Source: Wurfbainia villosa (Eukaryota > Streptophyta > Magnoliopsida > Zingiberales > Zingiberaceae). Taken from it: DNA of 64,000 nucleotides. Under the pieces are notes generated by a model. It saw only the letters and a list, made by a program, of their open reading frames with translations, was not told where the DNA came from and searched no databases. Numbering within the stretch: the first letter of the stretch is position 1; the number at the start of each line of letters is the position of its first letter. The stretch covers positions 23,801,928-23,865,927 of the forward strand of contig CM045989.1 of the NCBI GenBank assembly GCA_025175895.1, in the 5' to 3' direction. Position numbers and translations under genes: made by a program. Shown piece after piece: positions 53,134 through 64,000 of this stretch.

Positions 53134-56109
53134 ATCTCCCACTTATACTAAAAGACTATGCTGTCCTCAAACTGTCATACTTCTGATTCCCATTCCCTCC
53201 ACATGCCTATCAAAAGCTCTCGTTGGAAGGTCCTTAGTGAAAGGATCTGCCAGGTTATCCTCCGATGCAATCTTTGTCACAACAACTTCTCCTCTCTTTA
53301 CGATTTCTCGTATCAGGTGGTACTTATGCTCTATGTGTTTACATGCCTTATGGGCTCGTAGTTCCTTCGAGTTTGTAACTACACCACTATTATCACAATA
53401 AATTGTGATAGTTTTGGGAAAACCAGGAATCACATTCAAGTCCATCAAGTTCCTGAGCCACACAACTTCTTTGGCCGCCTTAGAGACTGCCACACACTCA
53501 GCTTCGATGGTAAAGTCTACCATGCATTTCTGCTTGACACTCCTCCATACAATGGCTCCACCTTCTAAAGTAAACACAAAACCTGAGGTAGACTTACTGT
53601 TATCCCTATTTGATTGGAAGTCGGAATCTGTGTAACCCATAGGGAGTAATTGGTCTGCCTAATAAACTAGCATATAATCCCTAGTCCTTCTCAGGTACTT
53701 CAATATATACTTTACCGCAGTCCAATGTCCCTGTCCTGGATTACTCTGATATCAGCTGACCATGCCCACGACAAAGCAGATATCTGGTCTCATACATAGC
53801 ATCGCATACATGAGGCTTCCTACTGCCGAAGCATAAGGAACTACCTTCATCTTCTCTATCTCCTCAGATGTTCTAGGACACATCTCCTTAGATAAAGGAA
53901 CTCCATGCCTGAAAGGTAGAAAACCTTTCTTGGAGTTTTACATGCTAAAACGATCCATAATTGTGTCTATGTATGAAGCTTGAGATAAGCACAACATCTT
54001 TTTCTTGCGATCCCTTATAACCTTGATCCCAAGGATGTGTCCCACTTCTCCCAAGTCCTTCATATCAAACTGTTTGGACAACCATACCCTTATGTCCGAT
54101 AACACCTTGACATTGTTGCCAATTAATAAAATGTCATCTACGTACAGTACAAGAAATACCACTACGTTTCCGTCACATCTCTTGTATACACAAGACTCAT
54201 CCGGATTTTGAATAAATCCATAAGATTGGATTACCTCATCAAAGAGGATGTTCCAAGACCTCGAAGCTTGCTTCAATCCATAAATGGACCGATTAAGCTT
54301 ACACACAAGATGCTCTTTGCCCTTTGCAATGAATCCCTCTGGTTACTTCATATAGATGTTTTTCTCAAGACTTCCATTAAGGAAAGCTGTCTTGACATCC
54401 ATCTGTCATACCTCATAATCCATATGAGCAACAATTCATAAGAGAATCCGGATAGACTTAAGCATGGCTACCGGCGAAAAGGTCTCCTCATAATCGATAC
54501 CCTCTTTCTGAGTATACCCCTTCGCAACAAGCCTTGCTTTGAAGGTCTCAACCTTCCCATCTATTCCTCTCTTTCTTTTGTAGATCCACTTGCATCCAAT
54601 GGTTTTTACACCATTGGGTGGTTCTACTAGCTCCCAGACTTGATTTGAATCCATAGATTCAATCTCAGCATTCATCGCACTTTCCCAAGATACCGCATCT
54701 TTATCTTAGATTGCCTCGTCATATGTCCAGGGACCAAATCAGAAGATTCTCCCAAGAACATGAATCTATCAGGCTGTCTTATAACCCTCCCACTATGACA
54801 AGGTATCACCTGTGTATCCTCTGTGACACGCGGTGCAGTGACTTGTGGCATATCCTCTTGTACCGGTGGTACAGAAGTAGTGACTTCCCCTTTCAATTTC
54901 TCCAGAACAATCTTACTCATGGGCTTGTGGTTCATCACATAGCTTTCCTCTAGAAATCTGGCATTCGTGCTAATGATCACCCTCTGATCTCTAGGACTAT
55001 AAAACAAACCACCTTTCGTTCTTCTAGGATAGCCAACGAACATGCGCACTTCTGTACGAGGTTCTAACTTACCAGCATCTGCCTTTAGCACATGTGTCAG
55101 ACTCCCCCAAATCCAAATATGTCTCAGACTAGGCTTTCGTCTAGTCTACAATTTAGTGGGAGTAGAAGGCACTGATTTAGATGGTACCAAGTTCAGAATA
55201 TACACTATCGTATCTAGAGCATATCCCCAGAACAATTTTGGCAACTCAGAAAAACTCATCATCAATCTAACCATCTCCATAAGAGTCCATTCCTTCGCTC
55301 TGCTACACCATTCTGCTGGGGTGTGCAAGGTGTAGACAATTGGGATTGAATCCCAGCCTCTGATAAGTAATTCCTAAACTCTCTCAAGAGGTACTCACCA
55401 CCATGATCAGATCGTAGTGTCTTGATACATTTACCTTGACGTTTCTCCACATCAGCCTTGGATTCTTTGAACTTGTCAAAGCATTCAGACTTGCGGAGAA
55501 TCAAATAAATGTATTCATATCTTGAATAATCGTCTATAAAAGAGATGAAATATTTAAAACCACCTCTTGCCTGGATAGACATAGAACCACACAAATCAGA
55601 ATGAACCAATTCCAACACATCTTTGGCTCTATACCACGTAGCCTTGAAAGGCCTCTTGGTCATTTTACCTTCCAAGCAGGACTCGCAGGTTGGGAAGTCT
55701 TCCACCACTAATGAACTCAGAGGTCCATCAACTATCAACCTTTGAATTCTGCTTAGGTTAATATGACCAAGCCTTAGATGCCAAGATATGTTTGGTTCAT
55801 CTTCGAAGGTTCTTTTCTCTTATTGGAATTAGAAGATGAGCTATTCACTTCTATTTGCATCATGGGAGCTTTTGGTTCAAGTGAATACAAATTTCCTATC
55901 AATGCACCAGAACAGATAATCTCCCTATTCCTTTTTATAACAACTCTGTCATTAAAAGAAATAGAATATCCATCCATAAACAATTTAGAAACCGAAATTA
56001 AATTCTTTCTAAATAAGGGTATATAAAGGATATTTTTAAGAACAAAAGCTTTATTCCTCTCAAAAGATAAATAAACATCTCCCACTACAACAGCCGCCAC
56101 CTTTGTGGC
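53134..56109 (-). pseudogene. CopC1 pol: integrase, RT, RNase H with frameshifts
   Basis: In - order: end of the protease-integrase linker (ATKVAAVVVGDVYLSFE, to 55774), integrase with its zinc region (CESCLEGKMTKRPF) and catalytic Asp regions (HSDLCGSM, LRSDHGGEY), the third acidic region (QNGVAERRN at about 55300), RT (CKWIYKRKRGIDG, KARLVAKGY, YVDDILLIGNN at about 54147-54115), and RNase H (53640-53167; IYCDNSGVV, IEHKYHLIRE). The open pieces fall in three frames, so frameshifts as well as stops have broken it. PPT (GTATAAGTGGGAGAT) precedes the LTR. Confidence 0.88.
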
Positions 56110-57968
56110 TGAAGGTAGGAAACTTCGCTTCCCACTTCGACTTGGTCGCTTGTTCATGGCGATCCCTTCTACGTCCCCGGATAAAAAAAATTTATCCTTG
56201 ACAAGAGGGATTACCCAAGCTCCTATTTCATCGTCGTGCTATTCGATTAGAGTGGTCACTTGAACAAACTTGTTGTTCAAGCCACCAATCTCTATTCTAC
56301 GAATAGTCGCGGAATAGACGATGTACGGATCGCCGACTTTTGTGTTTATATTTGGGGTCCAAGTTAATTTAGCCATAAAAATAGAATACACATGTATATG
56401 ATTGAAAAATAATTATAGACATGCTACAAAAGAAAATAGACAAGCGTTATACCTCTCGATCTTCTATTGTATGTCCTTCCTCCTTTTGGACGTCGTGTGG
56501 GCGACGATCTTCCAAAAGTCGAAGCTCCTAGATCACCAATCTTCCTATCCTTGTTCTCTCCGAACAAAGGAAGATCAATAACAAAACTCTTCCTCTCCTT
56601 ACTTGTGCCAACCACCAAACACCAACTTAGTGTGCGCCGGCCAAAGGAGTGGATGAAGGAGATGGATGCCGACCAAGAGCTCCAAGGGAAGACCCTAAGC
56701 TTTGTTTCCACCTGCCAAGGAGAAGAGAAGGAGGTGGTTTGGACGCCGGCCAAGGGAGGGAAGTAGATAATGGGCGCCGACCACCTTGAGGAAGAAGAGA
56801 AGAAAGGAAATTCTTTCCTTAATTGTGGCCGCCCAACACCCCTTGCTCCTTACTGCCCAAAACCCTAGCCTCTCCTTTGATTGCTTGCCATCCAAGCCCT
56901 AAGCCTCCTTTTATAGAGTTGGGCTCAAGCCTCCCTTTAATCTCCACCTTCGGTTCTAGGGATTTAATCTCAACCGTCGGATCTAGAGAATTAATCTCAA
57001 CCGTCGGATCTAGAGATTTAATCTCTACCATTGGATCTAGAGTTTTGTTTTCTACCATTGGATCTAGGCATCATGGGGTATTAATAGGATACAATAGGGA
57101 CCATGAGGAGGAGTTGGATCTTTGCCACCCAATGGATCAAGCCCACATAAAGTCCGATCCATTAATGATAATCCAATCCACTAAAGGATTATCATTGATC
57201 TACCTCACCAACCCCCATAAGTTAATATGGGCTCCATATATTATTTGTACATTTTCTCCCCGTGTTTAAGATCTCGAATGTCCGTCGATTAATTAATTTA
57301 CTGACAATTAATTAATCAACATCTAACTCCATGAGTAGTACCACTCAACTTTATCATCATGCCGGACCAAGTCCACCTCTAGGGTTTACATGATGAACCT
57401 TATGAGCTCCTCAAGGGGACATCATCATCCTAATATATAGGACACGGTTTCCTCCTATAATCAACGACACACCATATAAATAATATCATTTCCCAACTTA
57501 CCGAGCCTATCGATTTAATCTATAAATCTCGCCCATTGGTAAATCAAAGAAATGAATACTAAGTATATATGCCAGTTATTATATCGGGATTAAGAGCATG
57601 TACAATATAATATCTGAGGTCTGATTCGATTATGTAGTCAGCAATAAATCGAATCACCTCTAAGTCGGTCCTGCTCAATACACACAAAGTGTACTAGTGT
57701 GATTCTATGGTCAAGACAAACCAATACCAAATCGCATTACAACCATACCAATGGTTTGTCCAAAGCCATCTAGGTTGTGAGCCTTTACTTATACTTTACA
57801 AGGAGCTGATAACATGATCTACTGTGTGACACTACACACCATGTTATCTACAATGTAATGTATTAGACAATATGCATAATCACAAATATGCAAACAATGA
57901 TCATGTGATTCTTATTTCAAAATAAAGATGTTCATCCAAAAGATAGACTTTTCAGTATACATCCATCA
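56110..57968 (-). repeat. CopC2 3' LTR (1859 bp)
   Basis: TGAAGGTAGG..CATCCATCA in + orientation, matching 51258-53133 and 62984 onward. Five units of the 27-bp repeat at 56938-57067. Confidence 0.92.
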
Positions 57969-57983
57969 ATCTCCCACTTATAC
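57969..57983 (-). other. CopC2 polypurine tract
   Basis: GTATAAGTGGGAGAT next to the LTR on the - strand; identical to that of CopC1. Confidence 0.85.
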
Positions 57984-58001
57984 TAAAAGACTATGTTGTT
58001 C

Positions 58002-61000
58002 TCAAACTGTCATACATCTGATCCTCATTCCCTCCACAAGCCTATCAAAAGCTCTCGTCGGAAGGGCCTTAGTGAAAGGATCTGCCAGGTTATCCTTTGA
58101 TGCAATCTTAGCCACAGTAACTTCTCCTCTCTTTATGATTTCTCGTATCAGGTGGTACTTGCGTTCTATGTGTTTACTTGCCTTATGGGCTCGTGGTTCC
58201 TTCGAGTTTGCAACTGCACCACTATTATCACAATAAATTGTGATAGTTCTGGGCAAACCAGGAATCACATCCAAGTCCATCAAGAAGTTCCTAAGCCACA
58301 CAACTTCTTTAGTCGCCTCAGAGGCCACCACATACTCATCTTCCATGGTGGAGTCCGCCACACATTTATGCTTGACACTCCTCCATACAATGGCTCCACC
58401 TCCCAAAGTAAACACAAAACCAGAGGTAGACTTACTGTTATCCCTATCTGATTGGAAGTCGGAATTCGTGTAACCCATAGGGAGTAATTGGTCTACCTGG
58501 TAAACTAGCATATAATCCCTAGTCTTTCTCAGGTACTTCAATATATGCTTCACCGCAGTCCAATGTCCATGTCCTGGATTACTCTGATATCTGCTAACCA
58601 TGCCAACGGCAAAGCAGATATCTAGTCTCGTACATAGCATCGCATACATAAGGCTTCCTACTGCTGATGCATAAGGAACCGCCTTCATCTCCTCTATCTC
58701 CTCAGATGTTCTAGGAGACATCTCCTTAGATAAAGGAACTTTATACCTGAAAGGTAGAAAACCTTTCTTGGAGTCCTGCATGCTAAAACGATCCATAATG
58801 GTGTCTATGTATGAAGCTTGAGATAAGCACAACATCCTTTTCCTGCGATCCCTTATAACCTTGATCCCAAGGATGTGTCCCACTTCTCCCAAGTCCTTCA
58901 TATCAAATTGTTTGGACAACCATACCCTTACGTCTGATAACACCTTGACATTTTTTCCAATTAACAAAATGTCATCTACGTATAGTACAAGAAATACCAC
59001 TACGTTTCCGTCACATCTCTTGTATACACAAGACTCATCTGGAGTTTGAATAAATCCATAAGACTGGATTACCTCATCAAAGCGGATGTTCCAAGACCTC
59101 GAAGCTTGCTTCAATCCATAAATGGACCGATTAAGCTTACACACAAGATGCTCTTTGCCCTTTGCAATGAATCCTTATGGTTGCTTCATATAGATATTTT
59201 CCTCAAGACTTCCATTAAGGAAAGTTGTCTTGACATCCATCTGTCATACCTCATAATCCATATGAGCAGCAATGCATAAGAGAATCCGGATAGACTTTAG
59301 CATGGCTACCGGCGAAAAAGTCTCCTAATAATCGATACCCTCTTTCTGAGTATACCCTTTCGCAACAAGCCTTGCTTTGAAGGTCTCAACCTTCCCGTCT
59401 ATTCCTCTCTTTCTTTTGTAGATCTACTTGCAACCAATGGTTTTTACACCATCGGGTGGTTCTACTAGCTCTCAGACCTGATTTGAATTCATAGATTCAA
59501 TCTTAGCATTCATTGCACTTTGTCAAGATACTGCATCTTTATATTGGATTGCCTCGTCATATGTCCAGGGATCAGGTTAATGTTCGCCAGGGACCAAATC
59601 AGAAGATTCTCCCAAGAACATGAATCTATCAGGCTGTCTCACAACCCTCCCACTGCGATGAGGTATCACCTGTGTATCCTCTGTGACACACGGTGTAGTG
59701 ACTTATGGTATATCCTCTTGTACCGGTGGTACTGAAGAAGTGACTTCCCCTTTTAATTCCTCCAGAACAATCTTACTCATGGGCTTGTGGTTCATTACAT
59801 AGTCTTCCTCTAGAAATTTGGCATTCTTGCTAACAATCACCCTCTGATCTCTAGGACTATAGAACAAATCACCTTTCATTCCTCTAGGATAGCCAACGAA
59901 CATGTGCACTTCTGTATGAGGTTCCAACTTACCAGCATCTGCCTTCAGCACATGTGCTGGACTCCCCCAAATTCGAATATGTCTTAGACTAGGCTTTCGC
60001 CCAGTCCACAATTATGTGGGAGTAAAAGGCACTGATTTAGATGGTACCAAGTTCAGAATATACACTGTCATATCTAGAGCATATCCCCAGAACGAATCTG
60101 GCAACTCAGAATAACTCATCATCGATCTAACCATCTCCATAAGAGTTCTATTCCTTCGCTTTGCTACACCATTCTACTAGGGTGTGCTAGGTGCAGACAA
60201 TTGGGATTGAATCCCAGCCTCTGATAAGTAATTCCTAAACTCTCCCAAGAGGTACTCACCACCACGATCAGATCGTAGTGTCTTGATACTTTTACCTTGA
60301 CGTTTCTCCACATCAGCCTTGAATTCTTTGAACTTGTCAAAGCATTCAGACTTGCGGCGCATCAAGTAAATGTATCCATATCTTGAATAATCATCTATAA
60401 AAGAGACGAAATACTTAAAACCACCTCTATCCTGGATAGACATAGGACCACACAAATCAGAATGAACCAATTCCAACACATCTTTGGCTCTATACCCCTT
60501 AGCCTTAAAAGGCCTCTTGGTCATTTTACCCTCTAAGCAAGATTCGCAGGTTGGGAAATCTTCCACCACTAATGAACTCAGAGGTCCATCAGCTATCAAC
60601 CTTTGAATTCTGCTTAGGTTAATATGACCAAGTCTTAGATGCCAAAGATATGTTTGGTTCATCTTCGAAGGTTCTTTTCTCTTATTGGAATTAGAAGATG
60701 AGTTATTAACTTCTATTTATATCGTGGGAAATTTTGGTTCTAATATATATAAATTTCCTATCAATGCACCCGAACAGATAATCTCCCTATTCCTTTTTAT
60801 AACAACTCTGTCATTAAAAGAAATAGAATATCCATCCATAAATAATTTAGAAACCGAAATTAAATTTTTTCTAAATAAAGGTACATAAAGGCAATTCTTA
60901 AGAACCAAAACTTTATTTTTCTCAAAAGACAAATAAACGTCTCCCACTACAACAGCTGCCACCTTCGTGGCATCGCCCAAGTATACGGTAATCTCACCCT

Positions 61001-61310
61001 CAGCCAGTCGTCTTGTTTCCTGGAACCTCTACAAAGTATTGCATACATGATCAATGGCTCCCGTATCTACACACCAGGTGCCGGTAGATAACACCGCTAA
61101 ACATGTTTCAATGACTAGACCAAAAGATATACCTTTGTTCTGCTTGCGATTGGGGCAGTCCTTCTTCCAGTGTCCATTCTGCTTACAAGTGAAGCACTTG
61201 CCTTTTGGCTTCTTCACTCCTCCCTGAGTTCCTCCCACCGCCTTTGCCCCAACTTGTTTCTTCTTCTTCTTGCCTTTCGGCTTGGAAGTAGAAACCTTTT
61301 GGGCAACCAT
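58002..61310 (-). pseudogene. CopC2 pol: protease, integrase, RT, RNase H; stops but one frame
   Basis: Domains in - order: zinc knuckle CFTCKQNGHWKKDC (end of Gag), protease with WCVDTGAIDH (about 61056-61030), GAG-pre-integrase (HLRLGHINLSRI; CESCLEGK), integrase core (HSDLCGPM, LRSDRGGEY), a linker with FVGYPRGMKGDLFYSPRD, RT with YVDDILLIGKN at about 58985, and RNase H (YCDNSGAVANSK) to 58002. Open pieces are 61310-61029, 60980-60717, 60662-60177, 60011-59703 and 59144-58002; 59702-59145 holds several stops. Every piece is in the frame of gag. Where CopC1 can be compared, stops at 60717, 60177 and 59703 replace CAA or CAG codons. Confidence 0.88.
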
Positions 61311-61319
61311 GACTTGTGC

Positions 61320-61925
61320 CTAAGAACTCTGACGAAAAAGCCCCTCTGTCGCCTGGAGTTCTGTCAGAAGCTCCGCCAACAAATACAACCTCTTGTTCAT
61401 GTTGTAGTTTAGGCAAAACTGCTCAAAACTCCTAGGTAGAGACTGGAGAATGATATCGACCTGGGTTTCCCCATCGATATCAGCTTCGAGGACTTCCAGC
61501 TCATTCAAATGAGCCATCATCTTGAGAACATGATCCCTCACGGGTGTTCCCTCGATCATGGTGGTCGTCATCAAGTTCCTCATGGCTTCCTGCCTAGCAG
61601 CCCGATTCTGGTGTCCAAAAAGCTCTTTGAGATTGAGCATCATGTCATAAGCAGTGGGCATGTCTTGATGCTGATGTTGCAGTATATTTGATATAGATGC
61701 CAAAATGTAACACCGCGCCATCTCATCGGCCTTAATCCACTTCTTATAACTCTCCTTCTTCTTTTCACCAGAATCATCCGCAGGCTTAGGAGGGCACTCT
61801 TCGAGGAGTACATATTTGTATTCCTCAACAGTCAAGACAATGTCAAGATTCCTCTTCCAATCAACATAATTGGGTCCAGTAAGTTTATTTTCTTTCAGTA
61901 TCACAGCAAGCGGGTTGAAAGTCAT
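61320..61925 (-). CDS. CopC2 Gag (capsid part), ends at a stop before the zinc knuckle
   Basis: Met at 61925 is the likely start (MTFNPLAVILKENKLTG), because Gag proteins of this copia type begin with such a stretch; the frame is open 13 codons further upstream. DUF4219-like start with PNYVDWKRNLDIVL, then the UBN2 helical domain (MLNLKELFGHQNRAARQEA, DIILQSLPRSFEQF). A TAG at 61320-61322 ends it; the same frame then continues into the zinc knuckle and protease, so the stop has split an original Gag-Pol polyprotein. Role: capsid protein packaging element RNA. Confidence 0.82.
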   Translation of the reverse strand: MTFNPLAVILKENKLTGPNYVDWKRNLDIVLTVEEYKYVLLEECPPKPADDSGEKKKESYKKWIKADEMARCYILASISNILQHQHQDMPTAYDMMLNLKELFGHQNRAARQEAMRNLMTTTMIEGTPVRDHVLKMMAHLNELEVLEADIDGETQVDIILQSLPRSFEQFCLNYNMNKRLYLLAELLTELQATEGLFRQSS

Positions 61926-61964
61926 TTTGAAAGAAAACCTAAGAATCACATAGATCAAAAACAT

Positions 61965-62969
61965 TAGATTTCAAAAAATTATTGATTCCTCAAACAATAA
62001 AATTTTAAAATCAACCAACACCTCGAAATACCGAGAATGTCGTATGCCATGATAGTGTGGATGTATACGAATTCTACATTTGTAAGAGGAGGTTTTACCC
62101 ATTAATTTTACTATCTTGTCAACCTAACATTTTGACAAGTAAAATTAATAGTTGGTTACTCTTCGGCCCTACAAATAAAAGCAGTGACTCCGATGGGGAG
62201 GATACTTATATTTGTATCTAAGTGTTCACCATTACTCGGTACCAAGGTAATTATCTCGGGTTATGTGTCTTCCGATGGGGAAGTACACACGCTCCTTAAT
62301 AATTTTCTATAACCATATTCGACCTTGTGATCTGCAAACAAACTCATCTGATGGAGAGGAAGGCACTCAGAGCCGACGCACAAGTTTGTTTGTATCATAT
62401 GTCAAATCGTAATGGAGGTCGTGGGAATTTATAAAAATATCCCTCTCCCACTTAGTAATTTAAAATTGAGGAATTTTCTAGCCTACGACATGCATATCAA
62501 ACAATAAGCAATAAACATGAAAAATAAATATTTTCCAACTATTATGGCTTTTGTCTTCAATATGTCACCCGTCGTATCGCCATCTCGTCCGCTCCTCCCT
62601 ACGCCATGTACAACCATCTGGAGATCCGAGACGAGAAAAATCTATTTTAATTTACATCCATCGATCCTATACTCCACGAGAGAGTGTACATGAAATCTAG
62701 ATCGAAAGTAAACTAAAATAAAAAGAGCGGCTAAACAATGTCGTATCTAATTATAAAAATTAAATACTAGCCTCGTCAACCCCGAGGATTCAACAAAATA
62801 TACAATTACACACATACAATCACATACACACATATGGCCATAATAGTTGGATCCTATGCCTGCAACCAAAAAGTTAACCTATGCACATCCTACTATTATC
62901 CAGCACATATAATATATGAAAAGTGCATAAAAGTAATCGAATCCTAAACACACAAAACCGGAAACCGTA
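61965..62969 (-). other. CopC2 leader between gag and primer-binding site
   Basis: About 1 kb without a supported gene; AT-rich, with a pair of GATGGGGA..TACTTAT or GATGGGGAAGTACAC strings at about 62190-62290. It is the 5' untranslated region of the element. Confidence 0.7.
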
Positions 62970-62981
62970 GCTCTGATACCA
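62970..62981 (-). other. CopC2 primer-binding site
   Basis: TGGTATCAGAGC on the - strand, two bases inside the 5' LTR; exact. Confidence 0.9.
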
Positions 62982-62983
62982 CT

Positions 62984-64000
62984 TGAAGGTAGGAAACTTC
63001 GCTTCCCACTTCGACTGGGTCGCTTGTTCATGGCGATCCCTTCTACGTCCCCGGATAAAAAAAATTATCCTTGAAAAGAGGGATTACCCAAGCTCCCGTT
63101 TCATCATCGTGTTTTTCGATTAGAGTGGTCACTTGAACAAACTTGTTGTTCAATCCACCAACCTCTATTCTACGAATAGCTGTGGAATAGACGATGTACG
63201 GATCGCCATCTTTTGTGTTTATATTCGGGGTACAAGTTAATTTAGCCATAAAAATTGAATACACAACATGTATATAATTGTAAAATAATTATAGACATGT
63301 TACAAAAGAAAATAGACAAGCGTTATACCTCTCGATCTTCTATTGTATGTCCTTCCTCCTTTTGGATGTCGTGTGGGCGACAATCTTACAAAATTTGAAG
63401 CTCCTAGATCACCAATATTCCTATCCTTATTATCTCTGAACAAAGGAAGATCAATAACAAAACTCTTCCTCTCCTTACTTGCGCCAACCACCAAACACCA
63501 ACTTGGTGTGCGCCGGCCAAAGGAGTGGATGAAGGAGATGAATGCCGGCCAAGAGCTCCAAGGGAAGACCCTAAGCTTTGTTTCCATAGGCCAAGGAGAA
63601 GGGAAGGAGGTGGTTTGGACGCTGGCCAAGGGAGGGAAGTAGATAATGGGCGCCGACCACCTTGAGGAAGAAGAGAAGAAAGGAAATTCTTTCCTTAATT
63701 ATGGTCGCCCAACACCCCTTGCTCCTTGCCGCCCAAAACCTTAGCCCCTCCTTTGATTTCTTGCCATCCAAGCCCTAAGCCTCCTTTTATAGAGTTGGGC
63801 TCAAGCTTCCCTTTAATCTCCACCTTCGGTTCTAAGGATTTAATCTCAATCGGCGGATCTAGAGAATTAATCTCAACCGTCGGATCTAGAGATTTAATCT
63901 CTACCATTGGATCTAGAGTTTTGTTTTCTACCATTGGATCTAGGCTTCATGAGGTTTTAATAGGCTACAATAGGGACCATGAAAAGGAGTCAGATCTTGG
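62984..64000 (-). repeat. CopC2 5' LTR, cut by the window edge
   Basis: First 1017 bp (in + orientation) of an LTR matching 56110 onward. Five units of the 27-bp repeat at about 63822-63942. ORFs at 63300-63934 mirror those of the other CopC LTRs and are not called. Confidence 0.92.

Larger units (their letters stand above)
51258..56109 (-). mobile_element. CopC1 copia element, visible 3' part
   Basis: On the - strand this is the 3' LTR (51258-53133), PPT and the pol from just before integrase to RNase H. At 56109 it stops exactly at an LTR edge of CopC2. The simplest reading is that CopC2 inserted into CopC1 pol; the rest of CopC1 (gag, 5' LTR) should then lie right of the window. The predicted duplication is GTGGC (56105-56109). 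The left flank of its LTR is TAAAC (51253-51257). Confidence 0.75.
56110..64000 (-). mobile_element. CopC2 copia element, nearly full length
   Basis: 3' LTR (56110-57968), PPT, pol, gag, a 1-kb leader, an exact primer-binding site (62970-62981) and the start of the 5' LTR (62984 onward, cut by the window edge). All six open pieces of its polyprotein lie in one frame, so it was one gene of about 1300 codons broken only by stops. It is the most complete autonomous-type element here. Two LTRs differ at scattered positions, so it is not a new insertion. Confidence 0.88.

Overview
This window is nuclear DNA from a flowering plant, most likely a repeat-rich monocot-type genome; the species cannot be fixed from the sequence. 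I find no host gene, rRNA, tRNA gene or CRISPR array. Almost every base can be assigned to nested transposable elements. The boundaries below come from long terminal repeat (LTR) pairs, TG..CA ends, initiator-Met-tRNA primer-binding sites (TGGTATCAGAGC), polypurine tracts (PPT) and target-site duplications (TSD), all read by eye.

Layout. (1) 1-33775: remains of a Ty1/copia element on + (CopA). Its left LTR is split by a Ty3/gypsy element (GYP, 283-16815, TSD TTGTT). GYP is split by a gag-plus-extra-ORF element on - (NA3, 4301-13565, TSD ATTTC), and NA3 carries a tRNA-derived SINE (9462-9756, 15-bp TSD). CopA's pol is split by a gag-only LTR element on - (NA2a, 18269-30364, TSD CCTAT/CCTAC), itself split by a gag-only element on + (NA1a, 22207-27636, TSD TTAAT). 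(2) 33776-about 37150: half of a CACTA (En/Spm) transposon on -. (3) About 37150-51257: a copia pol on + (CopD), split by a second NA2 copy (NA2b, 37288-48974, TSD AAAAC/GAAAC), which is split by a second NA1 copy (NA1b, 39236-44641, TSD GACCA). (4) 51258-64000: two copies of one copia family on - (CopC1 and CopC2). CopC2 is almost complete, appears inserted inside CopC1, and runs off the right edge.

How the parts may work together. Five elements of three LTR families (NA1a, NA1b, NA2a, NA2b, NA3) keep a primer-binding site, a PPT and a copia-type Gag with zinc knuckles but no protease, integrase or reverse transcriptase. They fit the non-autonomous class known as TR-GAG and must depend on an enzyme supplied in trans. 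All five, and the pol-bearing CopD, share a 3' non-coding module not explained by coding: a stem-loop with arms CATCTCAC and GTGAGATG (one mismatch in CopD) and a 38-49 nt loop, then NTAGGA (TTTGGA in CopD, shifted slightly in one NA3 copy), and clusters of the palindrome AGTCGACT. In NA3 the stem-loop occurs twice and the extra ORF lies between the copies. This module is the best candidate for an undescribed system: a shared cis signal tying gag-only elements to a CopD-like partner.

A second unexplained structure is the TATA box of the NA1 LTRs. It sits as an 8-nt TATAAAAA loop inside a 7-bp inverted repeat whose arms differ between NA1a and NA1b by compensating changes.
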